From Bradyrhizobium sp. 4 (GTDB taxonomy: Bacteria; Pseudomonadota; Alphaproteobacteria; Rhizobiales; Xanthobacteraceae), in NCBI RefSeq assembly GCF_023100905.1, contig NZ_CP064686.1, positions 310,001 through 374,000 of the forward strand: a DNA stretch of 64,000 bases, in the 5' to 3' direction. The notes below the pieces were generated by a model. The model saw nothing but the letters and a program-made list of their open reading frames with translations, did not search any database and had not been told where the DNA came from. The position numbers and the translations under genes were made by a program. How positions within the stretch are numbered: the first letter of the stretch is position 1; each line of letters begins with the position of its first letter. Below, piece by piece: positions 15,421 through 24,244 of this stretch.

Positions 15421-17292
15421 ATGCCCATGTCCTCTCCTTCCACCGCTCCGCTGCCTGCGCCGGCCCAGGGCCGCGATGCGCTGTCGGTGCTGCGTTCGGT
15501 GTTCGGCCTGCCCGGGTTCCGCGGCGCGCAGGGCGAGATCATCCGGCATGTCACCGACGGCGGCAATTGCCTGGTGTTGATGCCGACCGGCGGCGGCAAG
15601 TCACTGTGCTATCAATTGCCGGCGCTGCTGCGCGATGGCTGCGGTGTCGTGGTGTCGCCCTTGATTGCGCTGATGCGCGATCAGGTCGCCGCCATGCTCG
15701 AAGCAGGCGTCAACGCCGCCGCGCTGAACTCGTCCCTGACCCCGCAGGAAGCCTCCGACATCGAGCGGCGCCTGATCGCGGGTGATCTCGACCTGCTCTA
15801 TGTCGCGCCGGAACGGCTGGTGACGCCGCGCTGCCTGGCGCTGCTGGCGCGGGCGAAGGTGGCGCTGTTCGCGATCGACGAGGCGCATTGCGTCTCGCAA
15901 TGGGGCCATGATTTCCGCCCCGAATATGTCGGCCTGTCCATCATCGCCGAGCGTTTTCCAGACGTTCCGCGCATCGCGCTGACCGCGACCGCCGACGAGT
16001 TGACCCGCAAGGAGATCGTCGAGCGGCTTCAGCTTGCAGACAGTCCGCACTTCGTCTCCAGCTTCGATCGTCCCAACATCCGTTACGAGATCGTCGACAA
16101 GCGCAACGCGGTGTCGCAGCTCAAGGATTTCATCCGGGAGCGTCACGCAGGCGATGCGGGCGTCGTCTATTGCCTGTCCCGCAAACGGGTCGAGGAGGTC
16201 GCCGCCGCGCTCGACGACGCCGGCATTGCGGCGTTGCCCTATCACGCCGGGCTCGACAGCAGCGTGCGCTCGCGCAACCAGGACCGCTTCCTCAACGAGG
16301 ACGGCATCGTCATCGTCGCGACCATTGCCTTCGGCATGGGCATCGACAAGCCCGACGTGCGCTTCGTCGCGCATCTCGATCTGCCCAAGAGCATCGAGGC
16401 TTATTACCAGGAGACAGGGCGCGCCGGCCGTGACGGCAAGCCGTCGGCGGCCTGGATGGCCTACGGTCTCTCGGACATCGTGCAGCAGCGCCGCATGATC
16501 GACGAGTCGAGCGGCTCCGAGGAATTCAAGCGGGTCTCGATCGGCAAGCTCGATGCGCTCGTTGGCCTTGCCGAAACGCCGCACTGCCGGCGTCGGCGGC
16601 TGCTCGCCTATTTCGGCGAGATCGTGATGAGCGAGGGCTGCGGCAATTGCGACAATTGCCTGACGCCGCCGAAAATGCGCGACGGCAAGGTGCTGGCGCA
16701 AAAGCTTCTGTCCTGCGTCTATCGCACCGGGCAGCGTTTCGGCGCGATGCATCTCATCGACGTGCTGATCGGACGCCTGACCGAGAAGGTGACGCAGTTC
16801 GGCCACGACAAGCTCACGGTGTTCGGCATCGGGCGCGAGCTCAACGAGAAGCAGTGGCGCACGGTGCTGCGGCAGCTCGTGGCGATGGGACATTTGCTGA
16901 GTGACAGCGAAGCTTTCGGCGCGCTGAAGCTGACGGATTCGTCGCGCGGCGTGCTGCGGGGCGAAACGGAAGTGTGGCTGCGCGAGGAAGCGCCCGGCAC
17001 CCGGATCCGTTCGAGCCGCGCCAAGTCCCGCCGCGGTGATCTGGCGCCGGCGGCCGGTGCGCCGCAGGGCGATGTCGATCCTGAATTGCGCACGCGGCTA
17101 AGAGCTTGGCGCTCCGACATTGCCCGCGAACGTGGCGTGCCGGCCTACGTGGTCCTGCACGACGCCACCATCGACGGCATCGTTCGCGCATGGCCGACCA
17201 CGATGGACGAGCTGCGCAATGTGCCCGGCATCGGCGACAAGAAGCTCGAGCACTACGGCGACGAGCTGCTGCAGATTGTCAGGACGCGGTAG
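15421..17292 (+). CDS. recQ: ATP-dependent DNA helicase RecQ
   Basis: This 623-residue helicase has superfamily 2 motifs: FRGAQGEIIRHV (motif 0), MPTGGGKSLCYQLPAL (Walker A, about residue 57), IDEAHCVSQWGHDFRP (DEAH, about 153) and QETGRAGRDGKP. The RQC zinc cysteines (HCRRRRLLAYFGE, GNCDNC) follow, and an HRDC domain ends the protein (MDELRNVPGIGDKKLEHYG). It unwinds recombination and stalled-fork intermediates. The ATG at 15421 lacks a strong ribosome site; the ATG at 15427 is equally possible. A linker near residues 525-545 is Arg/Ser-rich. Confidence 0.95.
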   Translation: MPMSSPSTAPLPAPAQGRDALSVLRSVFGLPGFRGAQGEIIRHVTDGGNCLVLMPTGGGKSLCYQLPALLRDGCGVVVSPLIALMRDQVAAMLEAGVNAAALNSSLTPQEASDIERRLIAGDLDLLYVAPERLVTPRCLALLARAKVALFAIDEAHCVSQWGHDFRPEYVGLSIIAERFPDVPRIALTATADELTRKEIVERLQLADSPHFVSSFDRPNIRYEIVDKRNAVSQLKDFIRERHAGDAGVVYCLSRKRVEEVAAALDDAGIAALPYHAGLDSSVRSRNQDRFLNEDGIVIVATIAFGMGIDKPDVRFVAHLDLPKSIEAYYQETGRAGRDGKPSAAWMAYGLSDIVQQRRMIDESSGSEEFKRVSIGKLDALVGLAETPHCRRRRLLAYFGEIVMSEGCGNCDNCLTPPKMRDGKVLAQKLLSCVYRTGQRFGAMHLIDVLIGRLTEKVTQFGHDKLTVFGIGRELNEKQWRTVLRQLVAMGHLLSDSEAFGALKLTDSSRGVLRGETEVWLREEAPGTRIRSSRAKSRRGDLAPAAGAPQGDVDPELRTRLRAWRSDIARERGVPAYVVLHDATIDGIVRAWPTTMDELRNVPGIGDKKLEHYGDELLQIVRTR

Positions 17293-17302
17293 GGCTCGGT
17301 TC

Positions 17303-17338
17303 GTACCCCGGATTGCGCTGCGCTCCATCCGGGCTACC
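17303..17338. repeat. Short palindromic repeat between recQ and acdS
   Basis: GTACCCCGGATT...CATCCGGGCTACC forms an imperfect hairpin with inner CGCTGCGCT. This type (GTAGCCCGGAT...) is dispersed in rhizobial genomes. It sits between the convergent ends of recQ and acdS and may serve both as a terminator. Confidence 0.55.
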
Positions 17339-17342
17339 GACC

Positions 17343-18356
17343 TCAGCCGTTCCGGAACGCATACCCGTAGCCGTTCAGCGCCGGCGCGCCGCCGAGATGG
17401 GCGTAGAGGATCTTTGCGCCCTTCTCGAAATAGCCCTTCTGCGTGAGGTCGATCAGGCCCTGCATCGACTTGCCCTCGTAGACGGGGTCGGTGATCATGG
17501 CTTCGAGACGCGCGGTGAGGCGGATCGCCTCCTTGGTCTCTTCCGACGGCACGCCGTAGGCGGGATAAGCGTAGTCCTCGATCAGCACGACGTCGTCGGC
17601 GACGAGATCCTGGCCGAGCTCGACGAGCTTGGCCGTGTTCTGCGCGATCGAGAGCACCTGCGCCTTGGTCTGCGCCGGGGTGAAGGAGGCGTCGATGCCG
17701 ATCACCTTTCGCGCGCGGCCATCGGCGGCGAAGCCGACCAGCATGCCGGCATGGGTCGAGCCGGTGACGGTGCAGACCACGATGTAGTCGAACTTGAAGC
17801 CAAGTTCGGTTTCCTGCTTGCGCACTTCCTCGGCGAAGCCGACGTAGCCGAGGCCGCCGAACTTATGCACGGAGGCGCCGGCGGGAATCGCATAGGGCTT
17901 GCCGCCCGCCGCCTTCACCTCCTCGATGGCCTCCTCCCAGCTCTTGCGGATGCCGATGTCGAAGCCATCGTCGACCAGGCGCACGTCGGCGCCCATGATG
18001 CGCGACAGCATGATGTTGCCGACGCGGTCATAGACGGCGTCCTCGTGCGGCACCCAGGCCTCCTGCACCAGACGGCACTTCATGCCGATCTTGGCCGCGA
18101 CCGCCGCGATCATGCGGGTGTGGTTGGACTGCACGCCGCCGATCGAGACCAGCGTGTCGGCGTTCGAGGCGATCGCGTCGGGGATGATGTATTCGAGTTT
18201 GCGCAGCTTGTTGCCGCCATAAGCGAGCCCGGAATTGCAGTCCTCGCGCTTGGCGTAGACCTCGACGTTGCCGCCGAGATGCTTTGACAGCCGCTCCAGC
18301 TTCTCGATGGGCGTCGGACCAAAGGTCAGCGGATAGCGCGCGAATTTTTCGAGCAT
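17343..18356 (-). CDS. acdS: 1-aminocyclopropane-1-carboxylate (ACC) deaminase
   Basis: This 337-residue PLP enzyme, exactly the family length, cleaves the ethylene precursor ACC to ammonia and 2-oxobutanoate. Diagnostic stretches are RYPLTFGPTPIEKL, AKREDCNSGLAYGGNKLRK with the PLP lysine near residue 50, VSIGGVQSNHTR, and the late TDPVYEGKSMQGL and YAHLGGAP. The last two hold the Glu and Leu that separate true ACC deaminases from D-cysteine desulfhydrases. The start at 18356 (MLEKF) matches the family; an upstream ATG at 18413 would intrude on the control region. It is divergent from the Lrp-type gene that probably activates it. Confidence 0.95.
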   Translation of the reverse strand: MLEKFARYPLTFGPTPIEKLERLSKHLGGNVEVYAKREDCNSGLAYGGNKLRKLEYIIPDAIASNADTLVSIGGVQSNHTRMIAAVAAKIGMKCRLVQEAWVPHEDAVYDRVGNIMLSRIMGADVRLVDDGFDIGIRKSWEEAIEEVKAAGGKPYAIPAGASVHKFGGLGYVGFAEEVRKQETELGFKFDYIVVCTVTGSTHAGMLVGFAADGRARKVIGIDASFTPAQTKAQVLSIAQNTAKLVELGQDLVADDVVLIEDYAYPAYGVPSEETKEAIRLTARLEAMITDPVYEGKSMQGLIDLTQKGYFEKGAKILYAHLGGAPALNGYGYAFRNG

Positions 18357-18518
18357 CGTCAGATCATCCCGATTGGCGTTAATGTCTCCAAAAATGGTAG
18401 CATCGCTCTGCAAAAAGGTGCTTTCAATATTGTGCCTCTATTGCGCATGATCTTGCGATAGCGGATCAAACACGCCGCATTCCTTTCGGAATAGGTGCCA
18501 AGTACGGAAGTTTCTTCC
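18357..18518. promoter_or_regulatory. Divergent control region of acdS and the Lrp-type regulator
   Basis: In this 162-base region a perfect inverted repeat ATTCC-TTTC-GGAAT (18479-18492) could be an Lrp-type site. A second, GGAAG-TTT-CTTCC (18506-18518), ends directly at the regulator ATG and includes its ribosome site, so RNA pairing or bound regulator could limit its translation. No confident sigma-70 pair was fixed. Confidence 0.45.
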
Positions 18519-18983
18519 ATGTCCGCTCGTCTTGACCGTATCGACCTTAAGATACTGAGGTTGCTGCAAAATAACGGCCGGCTGAGCAACGCCGAGCTGG
18601 CCGAAACCGTCGCCATCAGTCCCGCCACCTGCCATCGCCGCACCCAGCGCCTGTTCGAGCACGGCTTCATCGCCGCCGTCCGCGCCATGGTCGCGCCGAA
18701 GAAGGTGGCAAAGGGCACGCTGGTGATGGTCGGGGTCGTGCTCGACCGCTCGACGCCGGAGAGCTTTGCGATCTTCGAGCAGGCGATCACCAGGCTGAAA
18801 TTCGTGCTCGACTGTCACCTCGTCGCCGGCGACTTCGACTATTTCCTCAAGATCCGCGTCGGCGACATGGAGGACTTCAACCGCATCCACGGCGAGCAGC
18901 TGATCGCGCTGCCCGGCGTGCGCCAGACCCGCACCTTCTTCGTGATGAAGGAAGTAGTCGACAACGCGCCGCTGGAGTTTTGA
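18519..18983 (+). CDS. acdR: Lrp/AsnC-family regulator, probable AcdR
   Basis: This 154-residue protein has an Lrp-type N-terminal helix-turn-helix (LDRIDLKILRLLQNNGRLSN, then AISPATCHRR) and a C-terminal RAM ligand-binding domain (CHLVAGDFDYFLKIRVGDM, LPGVRQTRTFFVM). In known acdS loci a divergent Lrp-type AcdR activates ACC deaminase on sensing ACC, and the arrangement here is the same. The ATG at 18519 has GGAAG 8 bases upstream; a GTG at 18495 is less likely. The name rests on context as well as family. Confidence 0.88.
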   Translation: MSARLDRIDLKILRLLQNNGRLSNAELAETVAISPATCHRRTQRLFEHGFIAAVRAMVAPKKVAKGTLVMVGVVLDRSTPESFAIFEQAITRLKFVLDCHLVAGDFDYFLKIRVGDMEDFNRIHGEQLIALPGVRQTRTFFVMKEVVDNAPLEF

Positions 18984-19028
18984 GCGGAAGCTATTGATGC
19001 GCGATCCGCATCATGAGAGATTCAGGTG

Positions 19029-20189
19029 ATGCAGCCATTCCCCTTCCGCCACCTCAATCCGGCCGGACCGGCCTATCGGCGCGGTTGGGTGGACGAGGCG
19101 GTCGCCGCGATCGAGGCCGACCAGTGCCGCACGGCCGACACGCATCTGATCCGGCTGATCGTGCCGGCGCTATCAGGCATCGACATCTATCTGAAAGATG
19201 AGTCCACGCATCCGACCGGTAGCCTGAAGCACCGGCTCGCGCGCTCGCTCTTTCTTTACGCGCTCTGCAACGGCCACATCCGCGAAGGCACGCCTGTCGT
19301 CGAGGCGTCGTCGGGATCGACCGCGGTGTCGGAAGCCTATTTCGCGCAGATGATCGGCGTGCCCTTCTATGCCGTGATGCCGCGCACGACCTCGGCGGAG
19401 AAGATCGCCGCGATCGAGCATTACGGCGGTAACTGCCATCTGATCGACGACGGCCGCGCGCTGTATGCGGAGGCCGGCGCGCTGGCCGCACGGCTGGACG
19501 GCCACTACATGGACCAGTTCACCTTCGCGGAGCGCGCCACCGACTGGCGCGGCAACAACAACATCGCCGAATCCATCTTCACGCAATTGCAGGGCGAGCC
19601 GCGCCCGCTGCCGGACTGGATCGTGATGGGCGCGGGCACCGGCGGCACCTCGGCCACCATCGGACGCTATTTGCGTTATCGCCAGTATCCGACACGGCTA
19701 TGCGTCGCCGATGTCGAGCATTCCGCTTTCTTCGACTGCTTCAGCTCGCAGGACCGCTCCCATGTCTGCGACCGCCCCTCGCTGATCGAAGGTGTCGGCC
19801 GGCCGCGCTGCGAACCCTCCTTCGTGCCGGGCGTGGTCGATCGCATGATGAAGATCCCGGATGCGGCGACGATCGCGGCGATGAACGTGCTATCGCGCCG
19901 GCTGCGCCGCGCGGTGGGGGGCTCGACCGGCACCAATTTCCTGGCGCTGTGCCGGCTCGCCTCGGACATGCGAAAGGCGAATCAGACGGGATCGCTGGTG
20001 ACGCTGATCTGCGATTCCGGCGAGCGCTACCGGCAGACCTATTATGAGCCCGCCTGGCTGAAAGCGCGCGGACTCGATCCAGCGCCGTTCGAGGCGGCCT
20101 TGTCGTCGTTCCTCGATACAGCGCAGCCACTGGCGCTTGAGTTCGAAGACGTAACGAATCCGCAGAACTTGCGAAATCCTGAGGCCTGA
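19029..20189 (+). CDS. Cysteine synthase-like PLP-dependent enzyme
   Basis: This 386-residue fold-type II PLP protein has STHPTGSLKHRLARS (the Lys binds PLP), a SSGSTAVSEAYFA substrate loop and a GAGTGGTSATIGRYL phosphate-binding loop, as in cysteine synthase and cystathionine beta-synthase. Its longer C-terminus and PRCEPSFVPGVVDRM segment place it in a subgroup of unclear specificity, sometimes annotated as cysteine synthase or desulfhydrase. It starts 45 bases after the AcdR-type gene on the same strand and may be controlled with it. GTG at 19026 is an alternative start. Confidence 0.8.
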   Translation: MQPFPFRHLNPAGPAYRRGWVDEAVAAIEADQCRTADTHLIRLIVPALSGIDIYLKDESTHPTGSLKHRLARSLFLYALCNGHIREGTPVVEASSGSTAVSEAYFAQMIGVPFYAVMPRTTSAEKIAAIEHYGGNCHLIDDGRALYAEAGALAARLDGHYMDQFTFAERATDWRGNNNIAESIFTQLQGEPRPLPDWIVMGAGTGGTSATIGRYLRYRQYPTRLCVADVEHSAFFDCFSSQDRSHVCDRPSLIEGVGRPRCEPSFVPGVVDRMMKIPDAATIAAMNVLSRRLRRAVGGSTGTNFLALCRLASDMRKANQTGSLVTLICDSGERYRQTYYEPAWLKARGLDPAPFEAALSSFLDTAQPLALEFEDVTNPQNLRNPEA

Positions 20190-20299
20190 TAGCTGGCGCT
20201 TCCCTGCCATTGCAAGATTGCACGGCCGTCACGGCAACTTCACTTGCCTTGCGCGCGCCTGCGGGCGAGTTTCGCGGCTTCTCAACGAGGAGACCTGCC

Positions 20300-20860
20300 G
20301 TGCGCCTTCCCATTCTCGACCCGAAAGACCTGAGTGCCGAACAGAAGCCGCTCTATGACGACATGCGAGCGGGCATCAAGGATCACTTCAAGGGCTTTGT
20401 GAACATGCGCGACGATGGCGCGCTGCTCGGGCCCTGGAATCCCTGGATCCGCGAGCCGCGCTTCGGCAAGCCGGTGTGGGAGCTGGTCAAGGCAATCGCG
20501 GCGAACCCGCTGCTGCCGGCGCCGGTGCGTGAGGTCGCGATCCTCGTCACCGGCTCGCATTTCCGCTCCGGCTACGAACTCTATGCGCATGTGCTGGTCG
20601 CCGAGCAGCGCGGCCTCTCCGACGAGAAGCTCGCGACCATCGTCGCCGGACAGCGGCCGGTCGATCTCACCAAGCAGGAGGCCGTCGCCTACGACGTGGC
20701 GTCCGCATTGGTCAGCGGCGGCGTGCTGCCGGAACTGACTTATCGGGCCGCGGTCAAGGAATTCGGCGAGCACGGTGCGGCCGAACTGTCCTATCTCGTC
20801 GGCGTTTACTGCATGGTGTCGGTCACGCTGAACACGTTCGACGTGCCGGTGCCGGACTAG
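20300..20860 (+). CDS. Carboxymuconolactone decarboxylase family protein
   Basis: This 186-residue all-helical protein carries the CMD/AhpD-like core: VREVAILVTGSHFRSGYELYAH and a late AAELSYLVGVYCMVSVTLNTFDVP. The redox Cys pair of true AhpD is absent, so it is probably not a peroxidase partner; a lyase-like or unknown role is likely. The GTG at 20300 is preferred, since GAGGAGA lies about 7 bases before it and no better ATG is in frame. It follows the PLP enzyme by about 110 bases. Confidence 0.82.
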   Translation: MRLPILDPKDLSAEQKPLYDDMRAGIKDHFKGFVNMRDDGALLGPWNPWIREPRFGKPVWELVKAIAANPLLPAPVREVAILVTGSHFRSGYELYAHVLVAEQRGLSDEKLATIVAGQRPVDLTKQEAVAYDVASALVSGGVLPELTYRAAVKEFGEHGAAELSYLVGVYCMVSVTLNTFDVPVPD

Positions 20861-20873
20861 ATCTGCGGTGCGA

Positions 20874-22457
20874 TCACTCTGCCGCCTTGTTCATGGGCGG
20901 CGGAGGCGACCAGGCAATACAGCGATTGCGACCTTCGGTCTTCGCCTGGTAGAGCGCGTGATCGGCCGCGCTCATCAAGGCGTCGATGCCGGACATGCTG
21001 ACACTTGCTTCCGCAATGCCGATGCTCACGGTAACGCCGAACTGAATTTGGTCGACGGCGATCTGTGCGCTCATCACGCGTTTGCGGATTCTCTCGGCGA
21101 CGATTCTTGCACGCGACAGGCTGGTTTCGGGCAGCAGAATCGCGAACTCCTCGCCGCCGAAGCGGCCGACGACGTCCGATTTGCGCTTGCCATCGAGGCA
21201 TGCGGCCGCCACGGCCTTGATCGCTTCGTCTCCGACCGCGTGACCATAGCGGTCGTTGACAGACTTGAAATGGTCGATGTCGAGCATCAGGACCGAAACG
21301 GAGCGGTAGTAGCGCTGGAAGCGGCTCCATTCTGCGTCGAGCGAGCCCAGCAAATGGCGGCGATTATAGAGGCCCGTGAGCGGGTCGGTGGTGGCCAGGC
21401 GCTCCAGCATGTTGGCCTTGTTGGTGAGATCGGTAATATCGACATAGGTCAGCATGCGGCCGCCGTTCGACATCGTGGTGCAGTGGGCCCTGATCCGCCG
21501 CGCATCCGGCGTCTGGAGGTCGCGCACATGATCGCCCGCCTTGACTTCGGCGACGCGCTTGACGGGAAATTTCGCCAGTTCGTTCGCCGGCAGATCGGGC
21601 GCGCTCGCACGGTGCACCCGGCTCACCAACGATGCATAGGTCGGGCGGGCGGCGGCTTCCTGTTCGCTCACCTCCCAGAACCGCCGCATGCGCCGGTTCA
21701 TGAAGCTGGCGCTGAGATCGCGGTCGAGCAGCAGCACGCCGTCCTCGACGTTCTCGAGGGCGTCGCGCAGCAATTTCAGCTCGTCGGAGTGGCGCACGAT
21801 GTCGGTGACCGGCGTATAGGTCAGCATCCGCCCGCCGTTGGGCAGAGGCGTGCATTGCATCCGAACGACGTCGCCGCTGGTACGGCGCAGGTCGCGCGGC
21901 GACGCATCGCCTACCTGTATTTGACGGACGCGCTCGGCGACATAAGCCTCCAGCTCGGCCGGCGGAATTTCGTAGGCGAGCGTATCGCGGCCATGATGCA
22001 TCAGCGTCACAAATGACGGGTTGCTGTTGGCGACTTCATCCGGCAACAGCCACATCTGCCGGAACGCCCGATTGATCAATTGCGCGCGGAGATTGGCATC
22101 CAGCAGCACGATGCCCAGTGGGACGAAATCGAGTGCCGCGCGAAGCGCCAGCATCTGTCCCCGTATCAGCGAATCGGTCGGCCGCTCCTGCTCGTCCACG
22201 GCCTTCGGATCGACATGATCTTCCGCTCCGAGCGCAACCCCGACCTGACGGTCCGACCGCCAGAGCACACGGCAGGAGAGGATCTCCTGGCCTGCGAGCC
22301 GGAGCTGGAACCGATCGGGCACGCCGAGGCTGCTCTGCATCTCCAGCGTCGCGCCGTCTTCGGACATCCGGCGCACGACGCAATCGATCGTCGACTGACC
22401 GAAGTTGAAGAAGATCTGGCCGGCGAGGAACGTTCGTTCCGATACCAAGCGGGGCAT
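20874..22457 (-). CDS. Diguanylate cyclase with PilZ-like and two PAS domains
   Basis: In this 527-residue protein an N-terminal PilZ-like domain (residues about 5-80, VRRMSEDGATLEM) precedes two similar PAS modules (both with a NGGRMLTY strand, near residues 200 and 330) and a C-terminal GGDEF domain. The active site is GGEEF, with an RKSD inhibitory site five residues before it, so it should make cyclic di-GMP with product feedback. No membrane segment is present, so the signal is cytosolic. The start at 22457 has GGAGGT 6 bases upstream; an ATG at 22496 is less supported. The two PAS modules probably arose by duplication. Confidence 0.9.
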   Translation of the reverse strand: MPRLVSERTFLAGQIFFNFGQSTIDCVVRRMSEDGATLEMQSSLGVPDRFQLRLAGQEILSCRVLWRSDRQVGVALGAEDHVDPKAVDEQERPTDSLIRGQMLALRAALDFVPLGIVLLDANLRAQLINRAFRQMWLLPDEVANSNPSFVTLMHHGRDTLAYEIPPAELEAYVAERVRQIQVGDASPRDLRRTSGDVVRMQCTPLPNGGRMLTYTPVTDIVRHSDELKLLRDALENVEDGVLLLDRDLSASFMNRRMRRFWEVSEQEAAARPTYASLVSRVHRASAPDLPANELAKFPVKRVAEVKAGDHVRDLQTPDARRIRAHCTTMSNGGRMLTYVDITDLTNKANMLERLATTDPLTGLYNRRHLLGSLDAEWSRFQRYYRSVSVLMLDIDHFKSVNDRYGHAVGDEAIKAVAAACLDGKRKSDVVGRFGGEEFAILLPETSLSRARIVAERIRKRVMSAQIAVDQIQFGVTVSIGIAEASVSMSGIDALMSAADHALYQAKTEGRNRCIAWSPPPPMNKAAE

Positions 22458-22897
22458 TCCCAACCTCCCAAGCGGAATTGGCTCAGTTTGCCGCAAGCTT
22501 ATTTGCCGAAAGGTAAGGCGGTGGGCGATTGCGCGAGAGGGCTAACAATTGGTTCACGCATCCGGCGTCGTTTACGTCAGCGGAGAACGCGAAAAGCCCT
22601 TCATCATCAACGATGAGCGGGAGCGGCCTTGCTCCGATATGCGTGAAAATGCGGACGCTCCGCTTTACGGAAAATCCACCACGGTCCGCAGTCAGCCGCG
22701 CACCGCGTAGAGCGGCGTCCGCAACGTCACGCGTTTGCCCTGATGGCGGAACTGCCTGTTGGATGGAATGTGATCGCCCGCGTGGTCAAGCGGTGTCCGC
22801 AATCGGTGGACGGTGCGAATGCACGCAGGTACGTTGCCGTGACCGCACGGACACAATCCGCGCCAGAGTGCAGGCCGGACAATGGAGAACGATAGCC
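22458..22897. other. Intergenic region without a confident gene
   Basis: These 440 bases between the divergent cyclase gene and the small exported protein contain only short unsupported frames. The promoters of both neighbours must lie here, but no clear -35/-10 pair or repeat was fixed. Confidence 0.4.
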
Positions 22898-23143
22898 ATG
22901 GACACGTCACGCCGCATCCTGCTCGCCGGACTGGCGGGATTCGCCGTTGCGCCGACCGCCGCTGGAGCCGCGCCCTCGATCGCGGCCGATGACGTGACGG
23001 TCGCCGAAGAGCGCTTTGCGCGCATGATCGCAGCTGCGCATGCGCCCGACGTCACCTGCGTGCGACAGGCCGAGCGTTATGCGGACGCGCATTGGCCAAA
23101 TTACGTCGCGGCGGCGCGTTCCGTCATCGCGGCGAGAGCGTGA
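22898..23143 (+). CDS. Small exported hypothetical protein with Tat-like signal
   Basis: This 81-residue protein starts MDTSRRILLAGLAGFAVAP, a twin-arginine plus hydrophobic segment ending in Ala-rich AAGAAPS, typical of a Tat or Sec signal. The mature part of about 55 residues has one Cys (DVTCVRQ) and a helical HWPNYVAAARSVIAARA tail. It is not recognised. The ATG at 22898 has GGAGAA about 8 bases upstream; longer forms from 22529 would bury the signal and are rejected. Confidence 0.65.
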   Translation: MDTSRRILLAGLAGFAVAPTAAGAAPSIAADDVTVAEERFARMIAAAHAPDVTCVRQAERYADAHWPNYVAAARSVIAARA

Positions 23144-23191
23144 GGCATTCTCTTTCCTCTCCCGTTGCGGGAGACGGCAACACGAGGTGTT

Positions 23192-24127
23192 TCACGTCCC
23201 CACCGCTCGCCTTACCTGCTCACCGATCTGCGACAGCACGAGCTGCGCCTGCGGCAGGATGGCGCCCATGGCGTGGAAATTGTGAACCATGCCCTCGTGG
23301 CAGACGTGCTCGACCGTGACGCCCGCGGCGAGCAGCTTGCGCGCATAGGCATTGCCCTCGTCGCGCATCGGGTCGTACTCGGCGGTGTGGATGATGGCGG
23401 TCGGCAGGTCCGCAAGCCGTGTCGCGCGCAAGGGCGAGATGCGCGGATCGGCGGCATCCAAGTCCTCGGGCAGATAATCGGCGAGATCGGCTTCGATCGT
23501 GACGCGGTCGATCAGGTGGCCCTCGGCGAATGCCTCGCGCGAAGGCGAGGCCTCCTCGAAATCCAGCACCGGGCAGATCAGGCATTGCGCGACGATGGAA
23601 AGGCCCGCGGTCTGCGCCGCCTCCTGGCACACGATCGCAGCGAGCGTTGCACCGGCGGAATCGCCGCCGAGCACCAGACGCCCGGCGTCGATGCCGAGCG
23701 ATGCGGCCTCGCGCGCCACCCATTCGGTGGCGGCGATCGCATCGTCCACGGCAGCGGGGAATTTGTGCTCGGGTGCCAGCCGGTAATCGACCGAGACGAG
23801 ACGGCAGCCGGTCGCATGTGCCAGCGCCGCCGCGATGCGGTCATGCGTGGCGATGCTGCCGGCAACGAGCCCGCCGCCGTGAAAGAACACGAAGCCGGGC
23901 GCGCGATCGTCGGCGCCTGCGGGTGAATAGAGGCGATAGGGCAGCGCGCCGCCGGGACCAGGCAGCATGCCGTCGGACGTCGTCACGTCAGGGGCATCGG
24001 CGCGCGCAAACTGCATCAGCTTTGCCAATGATTGCCGCCGTGCCTCCACGCTGGGCCGGCTCCGCGCCTGCGGCGCAGCCGCAGCCATCATGGTCAACAA
24101 ACGCTTTGCGAGCGGATCGAGCGGCAT
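23192..24127 (-). CDS. Alpha/beta hydrolase of the hormone-sensitive lipase family
   Basis: This 311-residue esterase has the HSL-type oxyanion motif FFHGGGLVAGS and the nucleophile elbow VLGGDSAGATLA. The late acid and histidine lie in TAEYDPMRDEGNAYARKL and HEGMVHNF. Such enzymes hydrolyse short-chain acyl esters. No signal peptide is visible, so it is cytoplasmic. It lies alone between a short exported protein and a divergent aminotransferase. The physiological substrate cannot be named. Confidence 0.87.
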   Translation of the reverse strand: MPLDPLAKRLLTMMAAAAPQARSRPSVEARRQSLAKLMQFARADAPDVTTSDGMLPGPGGALPYRLYSPAGADDRAPGFVFFHGGGLVAGSIATHDRIAAALAHATGCRLVSVDYRLAPEHKFPAAVDDAIAATEWVAREAASLGIDAGRLVLGGDSAGATLAAIVCQEAAQTAGLSIVAQCLICPVLDFEEASPSREAFAEGHLIDRVTIEADLADYLPEDLDAADPRISPLRATRLADLPTAIIHTAEYDPMRDEGNAYARKLLAAGVTVEHVCHEGMVHNFHAMGAILPQAQLVLSQIGEQVRRAVGT

Positions 24128-24244
24128 GGTGCTTCCTTTCCCCTTCCGGGAGGGTAACTCACCATTTTCCCGCAGGGAATCATTTAGAAATTGCGCCCAA
24201 TAGTGGCGCTATAATGCGGCGCCACGCCAATGGAGAGGCCGGTC

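Noticed and set aside
17106..18287. 393-codon plus-strand frame across acdS
   Set aside because: It runs antisense through the clear acdS gene and shows only shadow composition.
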